Below, piece by piece: positions 35,092 to 44,414 of a stretch of 64,000 nt of DNA (its first letter is position 1; the number at the start of each line of letters is the position of its first letter). Source of the stretch: Cellulomonas sp. HZM (GTDB taxonomy: Bacteria > Actinomycetota > Actinomycetes > Actinomycetales > Cellulomonadaceae); assembly GCF_000708885.1 (NCBI RefSeq), contig NZ_JEOE01000011.1:48417-112416 (forward strand), in the 5' to 3' direction. The position numbers were made by a program, and so were the translations under genes. The notes under the pieces were generated by a model that made no database searches, was not told where the DNA came from, and saw only the letters and a list, made by a program, of their open reading frames with translations.

Positions 35092-36429
35092 ATGACGTCA
35101 CCCGCGCTGCTGACGGACCGCTACGAGCTCACGATGCTGCAGGCCGCGCTCGCCGACGGGACCGCGCGGCGGCGGTGCGTCTTCGAGGTCTTCACCCGTC
35201 GCCTGCCACCGGGGCGCCGGTACGGCGTGGTCGCCGGGACCGGACGCCTGCTCGAGGAGCTGGACCGCTTCCGCTTCGAGGCCGACCAGATCGACTGGCT
35301 CCGGGCGGAGGGCGTGGTCGACGAGGCCACGCTCGAGTTCCTCGCGGGCTACCGGTTCGGCGGGAGCGTCGTCGGCTACGCGGAGGGCGAGACGTTCTTC
35401 CCCAGCTCGCCCGTCCTCGTCGTCGAGGGCACGTTCGCCGAGTCCGTGCTGCTCGAGACCCTCGTGCTGTCGATCCTCAACCACGACTCCGCCGTCGCGT
35501 CCGCCGCGTCGCGCATGACGAGCGCCGCGGTCGATCGCCCGTGCCTGGAGATGGGCGCCCGCCGGGCGCACGAGGAGGCGGCCGTCGCGGCGGCCCGCGC
35601 CGCTGCGGTCGCCGGGTTCGCGGGCACGTCCAACCTCGAGGCGGGGCGCCGCTACGGCCTGCCGACGATCGGGACCGCGGCCCACGCCTTCACGCTCGTT
35701 CACGACGACGAGCGGTCCGCCTTCGCGTCGCAGGTCGCGGCGCTCGGCCCCGGCACGACGCTCCTGGTCGACACCTACGACGTCCGTCGCGGAGTCGAGC
35801 TCGCGCTCGAGGCGGCGGGCACCGGTCTCGGGTCGGTGCGGCTCGACTCGGGCGACCTCGCCGGGCTCGCGCACGAGGTCCGACGCCAGCTCGACGACGC
35901 GGGAGCGACCGGCACGCGGATCGTCGTGACGTCCGACCTCGACGAGTACGCGATCGCGGCGCTCGCGGTGGCACCCGTCGACGTGTACGGGGTCGGCACG
36001 TCGGTCGTCACCGGCTCGGGCGCGCCCACGTGCGGAATGGTCTACAAGCTCGTCGCCCGCGAGGACGCGGCCGGGGTGATGCAGCCGGTCGCCAAGGCGT
36101 CGACCGCCAAGACGAGCGTGGGCGGTCGCAAGGCGGCCGCGCGGCGCCTCGGGCCCGACGGTCGCGCCGTCGAGGAGCTGCTGGTGGTGGGCGACGACGA
36201 CGCGGTGCGCGCGTGGTCGCTCGACGCCGGCCCGGCGCAGGACGACCTGCGGCCCCTGCACGTGCGGCTCGTGAGCGACGGCGTGGTCGACGAGCGGTGG
36301 ACCGGCGCGGACGGGGTCCGTACCGCGGCGCGGCGACACCACGCGTCGCGAGACGAGCTACCGCGGGGAGCGCGGCGGCTCTCCGCCGACGAGGCGTCCG
36401 TGCCGACCGGGACGCTCGCGCTCGGCTGA
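35092..36429 (+). CDS. pncB: Nicotinate phosphoribosyltransferase
   Basis: A 445-residue enzyme of NAD salvage: TDRYELTMLQAALADG, the LNHDSAVASAASRM region, GTSNLEAGRRYGLP, and VRLDSGDLAGLAHEVR with the phosphate site. It couples nicotinate and PRPP to nicotinate mononucleotide with ATP. Divergence from clpS repeats the mycobacterial arrangement (pncB1-clpS). Length and motifs are complete. Confidence 0.95.
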   Translation: MTSPALLTDRYELTMLQAALADGTARRRCVFEVFTRRLPPGRRYGVVAGTGRLLEELDRFRFEADQIDWLRAEGVVDEATLEFLAGYRFGGSVVGYAEGETFFPSSPVLVVEGTFAESVLLETLVLSILNHDSAVASAASRMTSAAVDRPCLEMGARRAHEEAAVAAARAAAVAGFAGTSNLEAGRRYGLPTIGTAAHAFTLVHDDERSAFASQVAALGPGTTLLVDTYDVRRGVELALEAAGTGLGSVRLDSGDLAGLAHEVRRQLDDAGATGTRIVVTSDLDEYAIAALAVAPVDVYGVGTSVVTGSGAPTCGMVYKLVAREDAAGVMQPVAKASTAKTSVGGRKAAARRLGPDGRAVEELLVVGDDDAVRAWSLDAGPAQDDLRPLHVRLVSDGVVDERWTGADGVRTAARRHHASRDELPRGARRLSADEASVPTGTLALG

Positions 36430-36504
36430 TCCGGGCGGGACCGGGGCGGGATCGGGGCGGCCGGCCCCGGGTCGGTCGCCGCCCTGCGCCGGTGCCCGCA
36501 GACG

Positions 36505-36543
36505 CGACCGGCCGCCTCGCGCGGGTGCGCGGGCGGCCGGTCG
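36505..36543. terminator. Bidirectional hairpin terminator
   Basis: CGACCGGCCGCC (36505-36516) pairs GGCGGCCGGTCG (36532-36543); the loop can itself form CGCGC/GCGCG. It lies between the convergent pncB and small membrane protein genes. Confidence 0.7.
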
Positions 36544-36559
36544 ACGTGAGGGAGCTCGG

Positions 36560-36712
36560 CTAGACCCTTCGGCCGCGGCCCACCAGCCCGAGGATCAGGC
36601 TGATGACGAGCACCGCGACGCCGACCCAGATGAGGAACGATCCGACGTTCGTGGCCACACCGAGGATCAGCAGGACGACACCGATGATGATGAGGATGAG
36701 CCAGGCGGGCAT
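36560..36712 (-). CDS. 50-residue two-TM membrane protein
   Basis: Reads MPAWLILIIIGVVLLILGVA, a Thr-Asn-Val-Gly turn, a second hydrophobic helix (FLIWVGVAVLVISLILGL) and VGRGRRV. AAAGGTGG lies 6 nt before the ATG, so it is probably a real gene despite its size. Small two-helix proteins of this kind are frequent in actinobacteria, with no fixed function. Confidence 0.75.
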   Translation of the reverse strand: MPAWLILIIIGVVLLILGVATNVGSFLIWVGVAVLVISLILGLVGRGRRV

Positions 36713-36930
36713 GGTCTGCCACCTTTCAGGTCAGGTCACCGCCGGTCTCCCGGGGGTACCCGGGGGGCCGGTGACGCACCTCCACGGTGGCATCGCGGAA
36801 GCCGGTCCGCACGCCGAGCCGACGACTTGCGCCGCGACTCCGCGCTGCTATGTGGTCGCGCGTCCAGCGCTCTGACCTGCGATGACACGCTCTCCATGCT
36901 CGTCCGGATCGTGAGACGAGCGCCCGGCGA

Positions 36931-38763
36931 CTACTTCTTGCCGACGAACCATCCCCGCACCATCGACACCCGCGCCGTGAGCTGGTCCGGGTCGGCGAGC
37001 GCCACCTCCGGTCCGCCGCACCGCCGTCGGAGCTCGGCGTGCACCGACCCGTGGGGCTGGCCGCTGCGCCGCGCCCATGCACCCACCAGCTGGGCCAGCT
37101 CCTTGCGCAGCTCGGCCTGCTTGCGGTGGTCCATCTCCGCCAGCGCCTCGGCGCTGGCCGCGGCTCGTCGCGACCCCTTGGTCTGCGCGGCCTGACGCTG
37201 CCGCAGCAGCTCGGACACCTGGTCGACGTCGAGCAGGCCGGGCAGGCCGAGGAAGTCCATCTCCTCGTCGGAGCCGATCTCCGCACCGGTGCCGAACTCG
37301 CCGCCGTCGAACAGCACGCGGTCGAACGACGCCTGCGCCTCGAGCGCCTGGAACGCGGCGGGCTTGCCGTCGGGCCCGAGCGCGTCCGAGGCACGCTCCG
37401 CGCTGTTCGCCGCGGCCAGCAGCGCGTCCTCGGGGTCGTAGCCCTCCCCCTGCTCCTCCGCCGTGCGCGGCCGGTCCAGCGCGTGGTCGCGCTCGAGCTC
37501 GAGCGCGCCGGCGAGCGCGAGCAGCTGCGGCACGGACGGCAGGAACACGGACGCGGTCTCGCCGCGCCTGCGCGCACGCACGAACCGCCCGACCGCCTGT
37601 GCGAAGAACAGCGGCGTCGCGGTGCTCGTGGCGTACACGCCGACCGCGAGCCGCGGCACGTCGACCCCCTCGGAGACCATCCGGACCGCGACGAGCCAAC
37701 GCGAGTCCCCGGAGGAGAACTCGTCGATGCGGTCGCTCGCGCCGTCGTCGTCCGACAGCACGATCGTCGGCGACTGACCCGTGAGACGAGCCAGGTGGCC
37801 CGCGTACGCGCGCGCATCCGTCTGGTCGGTCGCGATGATCATCGCCCCGGCGTCCGGGACCGCGCGGCGGACCTCGGTGAGCCGCTTGTCAGCGGCGGCG
37901 AGCACGCTCGGGATCCACTCGCCGTTCGGGTCGAGCGCGGTGCGCCACGCCTGCGACGTCATGTCCTTCGTCAGCGGCTCGCCCAGGCGCGCGCTGACCT
38001 CGTCGCCCGCCTTGGTCCGCCAACGCATCGCACCCGAGTACGACAGGAACAGCACGGGCCGCACGACGTTGTCGCGCAGCGCGTCTCCGTACCCGTAGGT
38101 GTAGTCCGCGACCGAGCGCCGGATGTTCTGCGCGTCGGGCGCGTACGTGACGAACGGGATCGCGGCGGTGTCCGACCGGAACGGGGTGCCGGTGAGCGCG
38201 AGCCGGCGCGTCGCACCCTCGAAGGCCTCGCGCACGGCGTCGCCCCACGACAACGCGTCGCCCCCGTGGTGCACCTCGTCGAGGATGACGAGGGTCGGGG
38301 CCGCGCTCGTGCGGGCCGCGTGCAGCGCAGGCTTGCTCGCGACCTGCGCGTACGTCACCGCGACGCCGTCGAAGCCGTGCCCGTGCCGCCCCTGCGCGTT
38401 GCTGAACCGCGGGTCGAGCTTGATGCCCACACGCGCGGCCGCGTCCGCCCACTGCCGCTTGAGGTGCTCGGTCGGCGCGACGACCGTCACGCGCCGGACG
38501 ATGCGCGCCTCGAGCAGCTCGGTGGCGACCCGCAGCGCGAACGTCGTCTTCCCCGCACCCGGCGTCGCGACCGCGAGGAAGTCCCGCGGCGAGCGTTGCC
38601 GGTACGCCTCGAGCGCCTCCGCCTGCCACGCACGCAGCTTGCCCGCCGTGCCCCACGGCGCGCGCCCCGGGAACGCCGGGGGCAGGTGGGACGCGGCGGA
38701 CGACGAGGCGTGCGAGGCGACGTCGTCGAACAGGCTGGGCTGCGGGGTCTGTGCCCCGCTCAC
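36931..38763 (-). CDS. DEAD/DEAH-box superfamily 2 helicase
   Basis: A 610-residue helicase: Walker A TPGAGKTTFALR, VVAPTEHLKRQW (motif Ia), DEVHHGG (motif II, DEVH), LTGTPFRSD (motif III), VRMVSEGVDVPRLAVGVYAT (motif V) and QAVGRFVRARR (motif VI). The C-terminal 150 residues are helical. It resembles the actinobacterial helicase always found with DUF3039 proteins. The GTG at 38763 overlaps the DUF3039 stop (GTGA), so the two are coupled. Function unknown, probably nucleic-acid repair. Confidence 0.9.
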   Translation of the reverse strand: MSGAQTPQPSLFDDVASHASSSAASHLPPAFPGRAPWGTAGKLRAWQAEALEAYRQRSPRDFLAVATPGAGKTTFALRVATELLEARIVRRVTVVAPTEHLKRQWADAAARVGIKLDPRFSNAQGRHGHGFDGVAVTYAQVASKPALHAARTSAAPTLVILDEVHHGGDALSWGDAVREAFEGATRRLALTGTPFRSDTAAIPFVTYAPDAQNIRRSVADYTYGYGDALRDNVVRPVLFLSYSGAMRWRTKAGDEVSARLGEPLTKDMTSQAWRTALDPNGEWIPSVLAAADKRLTEVRRAVPDAGAMIIATDQTDARAYAGHLARLTGQSPTIVLSDDDGASDRIDEFSSGDSRWLVAVRMVSEGVDVPRLAVGVYATSTATPLFFAQAVGRFVRARRRGETASVFLPSVPQLLALAGALELERDHALDRPRTAEEQGEGYDPEDALLAAANSAERASDALGPDGKPAAFQALEAQASFDRVLFDGGEFGTGAEIGSDEEMDFLGLPGLLDVDQVSELLRQRQAAQTKGSRRAAASAEALAEMDHRKQAELRKELAQLVGAWARRSGQPHGSVHAELRRRCGGPEVALADPDQLTARVSMVRGWFVGKK

Positions 38764-39128
38764 TTGCCGGACGAGCCCCGGCCGAACCCCCAGCGGCGTC
38801 CGCCGCCGCCGGAGTCACCGCCGTTCGACCCGTCCCCGCCGTCCTGCGGCTCGCGCAGGCCCTCGTAGATCTCCTTGCACACGGGGCACACGGGGAACTT
38901 GTTCGGGTCCCGGCCAGGGACCCAGACCTTGCCGCACAGCGCGACGACCGGCCGGCCGGTGATCGCGGACTCCGTGATCCGCTCCTTGCGCACGTAGTGC
39001 GCGAACCGCTCGTGGTCCCCCGGCTCGACCTGCTCGGTCGTCTCCTCGCGCTCCAGGACGCTCGTGGCGCCGCCCCGGTCCGGGCCGAACGGGTCGTCGG
39101 GCATGCCGGGCGTCTGGGGCTCGCTCAT
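38760..39128 (-). CDS. DUF3039 family protein
   Basis: A 122-residue protein with HYVRKERITESAITGRPVVA, then ALCGKVWVPGRDP and CPVCKE, three Cys ligating zinc with probably a His. It ends in a Gly/Asp-rich tail. DUF3039 is actinobacterial and regularly encoded with the helicase downstream; it may be a small RNA- or DNA-binding zinc protein. Start ATG 39128 has TAGACT 7 nt upstream. Confidence 0.85.
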   Translation of the reverse strand: MSEPQTPGMPDDPFGPDRGGATSVLEREETTEQVEPGDHERFAHYVRKERITESAITGRPVVALCGKVWVPGRDPNKFPVCPVCKEIYEGLREPQDGGDGSNGGDSGGGGRRWGFGRGSSGK

Positions 39129-39135
39129 GTGCGGA

Positions 39136-39141
39136 AGTCTA
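39136..39141 (-). promoter_or_regulatory. Leaderless -10 element of DUF3039
   Basis: TAGACT on the minus strand, 7 nt before the ATG at 39128. Confidence 0.55.
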
Positions 39142-39154
39142 TGTCGCCGTCACC

Positions 39155-39186
39155 GCGTCCGGACCGGTCGTCCCCGGTCCGGACGC
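39155..39186 (-). terminator. Hairpin terminator of the amino-sugar operon
   Basis: A perfect 13-bp stem GCGTCCGGACCGG with its complement and a 6-nt loop, 14 bp after the nagB stop. Confidence 0.75.
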
Positions 39187-39199
39187 TCGCGTGCAGCGC

Positions 39200-39982
39200 C
39201 TACAGACCCTGCCAGGCCGGCTTGAGGGCGTACGTCTCGCGGTAGTAGTCCGCGAGCTGCAGGCGCGAGGCGGCGGCGTCGTCGACGAGCACCGTGACGT
39301 GCGGGTGGTGCTGCAGGACCGTCCCCGGCCACATCGCGGAGACCGGGCCCTCGACCAGCTGGTGGACGGCCTCGGCCTTGCCCCGGCCCTGCGCCAGCAG
39401 CACGAGGTGACGGGCGGACATGATCGTCGCGAGGCCCTGCGTCAGGCAGTGCGTCGGTACCTGCGAGACGTCGTCCCCGAAGAAGCGCGCGTTGTCCTCA
39501 CGCGTCTGCCGGGTCAGCGTCTTGATGCGGGTGCGCGACGCGAGCGACGAGCCGGGCTCGTTGAACGCGACGTGACCGTCGGTCCCGATGCCGAGGATCT
39601 GCAGGTCGACTCCGCCTGCCGCGGCGATCGCGTCCTCGTAGGCCGCGCACGCGGCGATCAGGTCCTCGGCGTTGCCGTCCGGGCCCTGGACCGCACCGTC
39701 GGCGAAGTCGACGCGCGACGCGATCTCCTTCTCGATGACGTTGCGGTACCGCTCCGGGTGGTCCGCGGGAAGGCCCACGTACTCGTCGAGCATGAACGCA
39801 CGAGCCTGTGCGAACGACAGGCCCTCCTCGTCGTGCCGACGCACCAGCTCGTCGTACACGGCGAGCGGGCTCGACCCGGTCGCGAGACCGACCACCGCGC
39901 TCGGGCGGGCGCGCAGCAGCGCGTCGATCGCAGACGCCGCGATCCCGGCCAGCTCAGGCCCGGGTGCGATGACGACCTCCAT
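39200..39982 (-). CDS. nagB: Glucosamine-6-phosphate deaminase
   Basis: A 260-residue enzyme with VVGLATGSSPLAVYDELVRR, FMLDEYVGLP (catalytic Asp), GIGTDGHVAFNEPGSS and THCLTQGLATIM. It converts glucosamine-6-phosphate to fructose-6-phosphate and ammonia, feeding glycolysis. It is the last gene of the operon; its ATG overlaps the ROK kinase stop by one base. A terminator follows. No nagA deacetylase is present in the window. Confidence 0.95.
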   Translation of the reverse strand: MEVVIAPGPELAGIAASAIDALLRARPSAVVGLATGSSPLAVYDELVRRHDEEGLSFAQARAFMLDEYVGLPADHPERYRNVIEKEIASRVDFADGAVQGPDGNAEDLIAACAAYEDAIAAAGGVDLQILGIGTDGHVAFNEPGSSLASRTRIKTLTRQTREDNARFFGDDVSQVPTHCLTQGLATIMSARHLVLLAQGRGKAEAVHQLVEGPVSAMWPGTVLQHHPHVTVLVDDAAASRLQLADYYRETYALKPAWQGL

Positions 39983-41019
39983 CAGACTCCTCCTCGATCC
40001 GTGGCGCGCCCCGCGAGGGCGGCGCCGACAGCGCCCACCGGCGCGCCTGCAGGTGCCAGCGTGACACGGTCGGCGATCCGCGCCGACGCCAGGAACGGCG
40101 ACGCCTCGGCCTCGCGCCGGAGCTCGCGCCGCACCGCGTCGAGCAGCGGCTCCCCGACCCCGCTCACGCCCCCACCGATCACCACACGCTCGACGTCGCA
40201 CGTGAGCACGAGGATCCGGACGGCGGACGCGACCGCCCAGGCGAACTGGTCGCGCACCTCGATCGCGCGGGCGTCGCCGGCCGCGGCAGCGTCGAACAGC
40301 TCCAGCGGTGCGGGCCGCTCGTGCGGACCGGGCCATGCCGCGTCGATGGCGGAGCCGGACGCGTACTGCTCGATGCACCCGAGCTGCCCGCACTTGCACG
40401 GCAGCCCGTCCACGACCAGCGTCAGGTGCCCCACCTCGCCGGCGACACCCGACGGCCCACGACGAAGTCGCCCGTCGAGCACGAGCCCGGCCGCGACCCC
40501 GGTCCCGAGAGCGAGGAACGCGAGATCCGCCACCTCGCCGCCGGCCACATGAGCCGCCCCGAGCGCCGCAGCGTTCAGGTCGTTCTCGACCCGCACGGGC
40601 ACGAGGGCCGCATCGGTGCCGAGCGCCGCCGACACGAGACCGCCGAGCTGGGCCCGGCCCTCGATGCCGAGGTTCACGGCGTGCTCGACGCTGCCGTCGA
40701 CGGGGTCGACGACCCCCGGCAGCCCGATCCCGATGCCGGCCAGGTCCTCGACCGCGACCCCGACGCTCGCGGTGAGCTCGTGTACCGCGTCGACGATCCC
40801 GCCGACCACGCCCTCGATCCCCCGCACCGTGGCTGAGCGCACCTGGTGCTCGACCACGCCGGACGGGTCGAGCGCGACGCCGAGCACCTTGGTGCCGCCG
40901 ACGTCGAGCCCGATCGACCAGCCTCGTCGCGTCCCGCGCGGGGTGCCCACGACCGCACTGACCGCAGCACCGTCCTGCGGCACCCGCGGGTGCGGTGCCG
41001 TCTCGTCGTACACGTCCAC
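39982..41019 (-). CDS. ROK-family sugar kinase
   Basis: A 345-residue kinase with SIGLDVGGTKVLGVAL (ATP), GIGLPGVVDP, VENDLNAAALGAA, GTGVAAGLVLDG, and the zinc/ROK motif CKCGQLGCIEQYASG. In this operon it should phosphorylate glucosamine or N-acetylglucosamine brought in by the transporter, giving the nagB substrate directly or after deacetylation. Glucokinase activity is the alternative. GTG start at 41019, one base after the permease stop. Confidence 0.85.
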   Translation of the reverse strand: MDVYDETAPHPRVPQDGAAVSAVVGTPRGTRRGWSIGLDVGGTKVLGVALDPSGVVEHQVRSATVRGIEGVVGGIVDAVHELTASVGVAVEDLAGIGIGLPGVVDPVDGSVEHAVNLGIEGRAQLGGLVSAALGTDAALVPVRVENDLNAAALGAAHVAGGEVADLAFLALGTGVAAGLVLDGRLRRGPSGVAGEVGHLTLVVDGLPCKCGQLGCIEQYASGSAIDAAWPGPHERPAPLELFDAAAAGDARAIEVRDQFAWAVASAVRILVLTCDVERVVIGGGVSGVGEPLLDAVRRELRREAEASPFLASARIADRVTLAPAGAPVGAVGAALAGRATDRGGV

Positions 41020-41020
41020 G

Positions 41021-41926
41021 TCAGCCCTTCACGGCTCCCGAGACCAGACCGGAGGTCATGCGTCCCTGGACGAAGAGGAAGAACACGATGACCGGGATCG
41101 CGATGAGCGTCGACGCGGCCATGACCTGCGCCCAGTCGACGCCCTTGTTGACGGACGCGGCGAGGAAGCCGCGCAGCCACAGGGGAAGCGTCTGGGAGTC
41201 GTTGGCGGGGAGCACGACGAGGGCCACCGTGAACTCGTTCCACGCCTGCAGGAACGCGTACACGCCGGAGGCCACCAGGCCCGGGGCGAGCAGCGGGAAC
41301 GTGATCCGCAGGAACGCCTGCGTGCGGCTCAGGCCGTCCACCATCGCGGCCTCCTCGAGCTCGGCAGGGATGCCGGCGACGAAGCCACGCAGCATCCACA
41401 CCGTGAACGGGATGATCGCCGCGACGTACAGCACGGAGATGCCGATCACCGAGTTCAGCAGGTTGGCGTTCGACAGCATCTTGTACTGCGCGATGAACAG
41501 GCCCTCGGCGGGCAGCATCTGGATGAACAGCACCGCGAGGACGAACGACTTGCGGCCGCGGAAGCGCCAGCGGCTGATGGCGAGCGCCGCGAGGAACGCG
41601 AACGCCAGGACCGCGATGAGCGTCGTGAACGTGATGAGCACGCTCATCCGCAGAGCGGAGCCGAACCCGCTGCCGGTCACGACCTCCTGGAAGTTGCTCA
41701 GCGTGGCGTGCGTCGGCAGGAAGTTCGGCGTCTTCGAGCGGAGCAGCGCGTTGGGGGTGAACGCGGACAGCACCATCCAGTAGACGGGGAAGGCCCAGAC
41801 GGCCGCGACGACGACCCCGAGAGCGCCGAGCAGGATCTTGCCGACGCGGACCTTGCTCGCGTTCGGCGCGTGGACCGTGCGGGCGACGTCGCGCGTGTGG
41901 ATGCGGTCGGCAGTCATGGTGCTCAT
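41021..41926 (-). CDS. Sugar ABC transporter permease (MalG type)
   Basis: A 301-residue membrane protein with six helices, the EAA loop AELEEAAMVDGLSRTQAFLR and a typical C-terminal VSGAVKG. It forms the channel with the MalF-type permease upstream, which overlaps by ATGA. AAGGAGG precedes the ATG. Like most actinobacterial CUT1 systems the operon has no ATPase; a shared MsiK-like ATPase would serve it. Confidence 0.9.
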   Translation of the reverse strand: MSTMTADRIHTRDVARTVHAPNASKVRVGKILLGALGVVVAAVWAFPVYWMVLSAFTPNALLRSKTPNFLPTHATLSNFQEVVTGSGFGSALRMSVLITFTTLIAVLAFAFLAALAISRWRFRGRKSFVLAVLFIQMLPAEGLFIAQYKMLSNANLLNSVIGISVLYVAAIIPFTVWMLRGFVAGIPAELEEAAMVDGLSRTQAFLRITFPLLAPGLVASGVYAFLQAWNEFTVALVVLPANDSQTLPLWLRGFLAASVNKGVDWAQVMAASTLIAIPVIVFFLFVQGRMTSGLVSGAVKG

Positions 41927-42885
41927 GCCGCGTCCTCCTTCAGGAGAGTGCGCACGTACGGCCACGAGATGAGGACCGTGAGCGCGAGCACGAAGATCGA
42001 CACGGCCGCGGCGCCACCGAAGTTCTGGCGGCCGATGCCGAGCTCGAAGATGAAGTTGCCGAGCAGGTTGGTCTCGGAGACGGGGGCGCCCGAGTCCTGC
42101 AGCAGGCGGATCTGCGCGAACACGCGCAGGTCCCAGATGATCTGCAGCAGCAGCACGATCGAGATCACGGGCCGGATCATCGGCACGAGGATCCCCCACG
42201 TGATGTTCCAGCCGCCGGCGCCGTCGATGCGTGCGGCCTCGATGACCTCCTCCGGGACGGACGTGAGGCCTGCGTAGATCGAGAGCGCGACGAACGGCAC
42301 CGACATCCACGTGATGATCATCGTCGCGACGAAGAAGAAGGTCAGCGGCTGCGAGAGCCACGAGAAACCGTCCATCCCGGAGAAGCCGATGGACGACAGG
42401 AACCAGTTGACGACGCCGGTGCGGTAGTCGAACAGCCACTTGAAGACGGTGACCGCCGCGACCAGCGGCATCGCCCAGGCGAGCAGCATCGCGACCTGGA
42501 TGATGATGCGGACGCTCGTGCTCACGGCGCGCATGAGCATCGCGAAGAGCAGGCCGATGCCGACCGTGAGGAATGCGTTGACGAGGCAGAACACGACCGA
42601 GCGTGCCACGACGGCCCACAGTGCGGAGCTGCCGAAGATCTCGGCGTAGTTGTCGAGGCCGGCGAACTTCGGGGGCTGCCCGAACTGCTGCGCGAGTCCG
42701 TACTCCTGCAGCGAGGTGACGATCTGCCAGTACACCGGGTAGCCCAGGCCCAGGAGGAGGGCGGCCACGGCCGGGATCAGCAGGAGGTAGGGCGTCGGCG
42801 GCGTCCGACGCTGCCGGATGACGAGCGGGGCCGGCGCGGTCGCCTGGTGGCGACCCGGCGCCCCGGGGGCGACGTGCGTGGTCAT
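41923..42885 (-). CDS. Sugar ABC transporter permease (MalF type)
   Basis: A 320-residue permease: six helices, N-terminal YLLLIPAVAALLLGLGYPVY, and the EAA loop PEEVIEAARIDGAGGWNITW. It lies between the binding-protein gene and the MalG-type permease. A strong intergenic hairpin separates it from the binding protein and probably lowers its expression relative to that protein. Confidence 0.9.
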   Translation of the reverse strand: MTTHVAPGAPGRHQATAPAPLVIRQRRTPPTPYLLLIPAVAALLLGLGYPVYWQIVTSLQEYGLAQQFGQPPKFAGLDNYAEIFGSSALWAVVARSVVFCLVNAFLTVGIGLLFAMLMRAVSTSVRIIIQVAMLLAWAMPLVAAVTVFKWLFDYRTGVVNWFLSSIGFSGMDGFSWLSQPLTFFFVATMIITWMSVPFVALSIYAGLTSVPEEVIEAARIDGAGGWNITWGILVPMIRPVISIVLLLQIIWDLRVFAQIRLLQDSGAPVSETNLLGNFIFELGIGRQNFGGAAAVSIFVLALTVLISWPYVRTLLKEDAA

Positions 42886-42923
42886 GAGAGTCCTTTCGCG
42901 CCGGCGGCGGCGCCGGGGGTGTG

Positions 42924-42960
42924 GCCGCCCGCGGGAGCGGTTCGCGCTCCCGCGGGCGGC
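42924..42960 (-). terminator. Intra-operon hairpin after the binding-protein gene
   Basis: A perfect 16-bp stem (42924-42939 with 42945-42960) and 5-nt loop between the stop of the binding-protein gene and the permease start. Such structures stabilise upstream mRNA and partly end transcription, raising binding protein over permease. Confidence 0.7.
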
Positions 42961-42976
42961 CCGGTTCAGGGCTGGG

Positions 42977-44326
42977 TCAGCCCTTGCCGCCGTTGAGCAT
43001 CGGCGTGATCTTCGCGTCGTACTGCGCAGCGAGCGCCGTGACGTCGCCGCCGTCCGCGATCTTCTGGAACAGGTCCTCGTAGACGAACGCGCCCTCGACC
43101 GCGGCCCAGCCCGGCGCAGCCGGGGTGAGCTTGGACGACGCCGCCGTCTCGATCATCGTCTTGGCGAACTTGTCGTCACCGAGCGAGCTGACGTACTGCT
43201 TGTTCGCCGGGCCGAGGCCGGTCTTGCCCATCATGTTCTGGAAGTCCTCCGAGAAGATGATCTTCAGGAGGTTCTTCGACAGCTCCGGGTGCTTCGACTT
43301 GGCCGAGATGGCGATGTTCGAGCCACCGGCGAAGACCGGCGCGATGCCGCCGTCGACACCCGGGAGCGCGAAGATGTCGAACTTCTTGTCGTCCGCCATG
43401 CCGTCGCGGACCTCGTCGCCCTTGTCGTTCTTGACGAGGTCACCGATCGACCAGCGCGCCCAGCCCGGGGCCATGATCGTCGCGGCCTCGGGCGCCGCGC
43501 CCTTGGCACCGTCGTTCAGGAAGTCCCAGTAGGCGACGTCGCGCTCGGTCGACGGCAGGTTGGACGCCGTCTTGTACAGCTGCTGCCACTGCTCGAGACC
43601 CTTGATGGTCTTCGGGTCGGACAGCGTCGACGACCAGGCGCCACCGGACTCGGTGGCGAGCTCGCCGCCGTTCGCGAAGACCCACGAGATGCCGTTGCGC
43701 CAGTCCTGGCCTCCCATCGCGAAGCCGGACATCTTGGCCGTCTTGAGCTTGGCCACGTCCTCCTGCAGCTCGGCGAGCGTCTTGGGGACCTCGAGACCCG
43801 CGGCGGTCCAGATGTCCTTGCGGTAGAACGCGTAGCGCGAGCCGAAGTAGTACGGCAGGGCGTAGTTCTTGCCGTCGACCTTGCCGACGTCGACGAACGA
43901 CTGGAGCAGGTTGGTGCCGCCCAGCTCGTCGTACATGTCGCTGATGTCGAGGAAAGCGCCGACCGTGGTGAACGTCGGCGACTGCGTGTTGCCGACCTCG
44001 ACGACGTCGGGGGTGTGGTCGGCGTCCGGCAGCGCGGTCGTCAGCTTGGTGACGACGTCGGTCCAGTCCTGCTGCTCGATCTTCAGGGTCGAACCCGGGT
44101 TCTCCTTGGCGAACTCGTCGACCAGGTACTTGCGCAGGTCGTCGTTCGTGTCGCCGCCGTTGAGCCAGAGCGTGATCGTCGCCGGCTCGGGGGCCGCGGC
44201 GGTCTCGGTGGCGGTCGTCCCGCCGGTGGGCTTGGCGCTGTTGTCGTCCGACGAGTCGCCGGAGCTGCAGGCCGTGAGCGTGAGCGTCGCCGCCACGCCG
44301 AGGGCTGCGAACCGTAGCATCTTCAC
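42977..44326 (-). CDS. Sugar-binding lipoprotein of ABC transporter
   Basis: A 449-residue extracellular solute-binding protein (family 1): signal peptide and lipobox LTLTACSS, a Thr/Ala linker, then ITLWLNGGDTNDDLRKYLVD, ALPYYFGSRYAFYRKDIW and a family-typical end. Sugar identity is not readable but operon partners (nagB, ROK kinase, ROK repressor) point to an amino sugar such as GlcNAc or chitobiose. GTG at 44326 has GGAGG 9 nt upstream. Confidence 0.9.
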   Translation of the reverse strand: MKMLRFAALGVAATLTLTACSSGDSSDDNSAKPTGGTTATETAAAPEPATITLWLNGGDTNDDLRKYLVDEFAKENPGSTLKIEQQDWTDVVTKLTTALPDADHTPDVVEVGNTQSPTFTTVGAFLDISDMYDELGGTNLLQSFVDVGKVDGKNYALPYYFGSRYAFYRKDIWTAAGLEVPKTLAELQEDVAKLKTAKMSGFAMGGQDWRNGISWVFANGGELATESGGAWSSTLSDPKTIKGLEQWQQLYKTASNLPSTERDVAYWDFLNDGAKGAAPEAATIMAPGWARWSIGDLVKNDKGDEVRDGMADDKKFDIFALPGVDGGIAPVFAGGSNIAISAKSKHPELSKNLLKIIFSEDFQNMMGKTGLGPANKQYVSSLGDDKFAKTMIETAASSKLTPAAPGWAAVEGAFVYEDLFQKIADGGDVTALAAQYDAKITPMLNGGKG

Positions 44327-44414
44327 GTTGGGGTTCCTCCCATGAGCGAGGCGATCGCCGGAAGGCGTCGCCGGGTGGGTACTGCCGACTGCTGTTGGGT
44401 CGGCTCGGGCGTCG

